In this document: positions 63,614 through 64,000 of the stretch, piece after piece
How the letters are laid out: every line of letters starts with the position of its first letter
Position numbering within the stretch: the first letter of the stretch is position 1
Origin: Gudongella sp049310905
Lineage (GTDB): Bacteria > Bacillota > Clostridia > Tissierellales > Tissierellaceae
Direction of reading: 5' to 3'
NCBI RefSeq assembly: GCF_049310905.1
Contig: NZ_JBMEMN010000004.1
Location: 57,370 to 121,369 of the forward strand
DNA length: 64,000 nucleotides
The notes under the pieces: generated by a model
The model's input: the letters and a program-made list of their open reading frames with translations, nothing else
Told to the model about the DNA's origin: nothing
The model's database searches: none
Position numbers and translations under genes: made by a program

Positions 63614-64000
63614 ATGGCAACAATCGGATTGGATTCTCTATATTATGCCAAGATCACCGAAGATCAAAACGGCATTGAAACCTATGGAACCCCTAAAGTA
63701 CTGGCTAAAGCCATGACTGCAGAGCTGAGCATTGAGCTCATTGAAGCCATTCTCTACGCAGATGACGGTGCCAGCGAGGTAGTAAAAGAATTTAAGAGTG
63801 GTGCCCTGACACTAGGTATTGATGATATCGGATCATTGGTAGCACAGGATTTGACAGGATGTAAAATCGACAGCAATAACGTCGTTGTTTCAAGAAGTGA
63901 AGATGGTGGATCGCCGGTGGCTATTGGGTTTCGTGCCAAGAAGGCCAATGGAAAATATCGCTACTTTTGGCTCTACAGGGTTATCTTCTCTGTTCCCGCC
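63614..64000 (+). CDS. Major tail protein (partial)
   Basis: 129 codons visible, no stop before the window edge. Starts MATIGLDSLYYAKITED; AKAMTAELSIEL and DGGSPVAIGFRAKKANG match Firmicutes siphophage major tail proteins. GGAGG precedes the ATG. The rest lies past 64000. Confidence 0.85.
   Translation, partial: MATIGLDSLYYAKITEDQNGIETYGTPKVLAKAMTAELSIELIEAILYADDGASEVVKEFKSGALTLGIDDIGSLVAQDLTGCKIDSNNVVVSRSEDGGSPVAIGFRAKKANGKYRYFWLYRVIFSVPA

Noticed and set aside
1..64000. CRISPR array, integrase or phage repressor
   Set aside because: No regularly spaced repeats and no recombinase or CI-like gene were found in either strand; they may lie outside the window.

Overview
The window comes from a low-GC, anaerobic member of the Firmicutes, most likely Clostridia or Tissierellia. 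The evidence is the AT-rich host DNA, an [FeFe]-hydrogenase-type protein, strong GGAGG ribosome sites, CsoR-type copper control and phage genes of Firmicutes type. No species can be named from the sequence alone.

The layout is as follows. (1) 0.2-14.5 kb, host-like DNA. It holds an H-cluster protein, a Met/His-rich secreted peptide, an NtrB/NtrC-like two-component pair, a copper operon (small Cys/His membrane peptide, csoR, copA, copZ), and a minus-strand operon of envelope and metal genes (LDCC peptide, acidic membrane protein, divergent Lgt homologue, zinc ribbon, beta-propeller, RseC-like protein). That operon starts at a textbook sigma-54 promoter with a palindrome upstream, and the NtrC-like activator nearby is the obvious candidate regulator. 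A NifU-like protein and a tandem E1-like protein form a separate two-gene operon. (2) 14.6-19.0 kb, a patchwork of a truncated XRE regulator, a CopB-type copper ATPase, an IS1380-like element and a 45-nt 3' remnant of a tRNA gene that looks like an attachment site. (3) 19.4-39.2 kb, a minus-strand defence island. Its first type I restriction system has lost the N-terminus of HsdM. The second is intact and unusual: a catalytically dead methylase/TRD protein, an ADP-ribosylglycohydrolase-HsdM fusion, a second complete HsdM, HsdS, HsdR, a zinc-ribbon peptide and an ImmA/IrrE-type metallopeptidase with a HTH. It is preceded by a near-consensus sigma-A promoter and a palindrome. (4) 39.2-64.0 kb, a plus-strand prophage: a structured leader and sigma-like factor, replication genes (DUF2800, DUF2815, family A polymerase, VapE-type primase/helicase), an iteron-rich origin candidate, VRR-NUC, a frameshifted SNF2 helicase, late regulator, HNH, terminase, phage MetK with ParB-methyltransferase, then portal, protease, capsid and tail genes running off the right edge. 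A lincosamide nucleotidyltransferase-like cargo gene lies between large terminase and portal.

The strongest candidates for something undescribed are the ARH-HsdM/dual-HsdM restriction operon and the sigma-54 envelope/metal operon with its divergent Lgt. No integrase, phage repressor or CRISPR array is visible. Promoters, operators and RNA structures were found by eye and are predictions.
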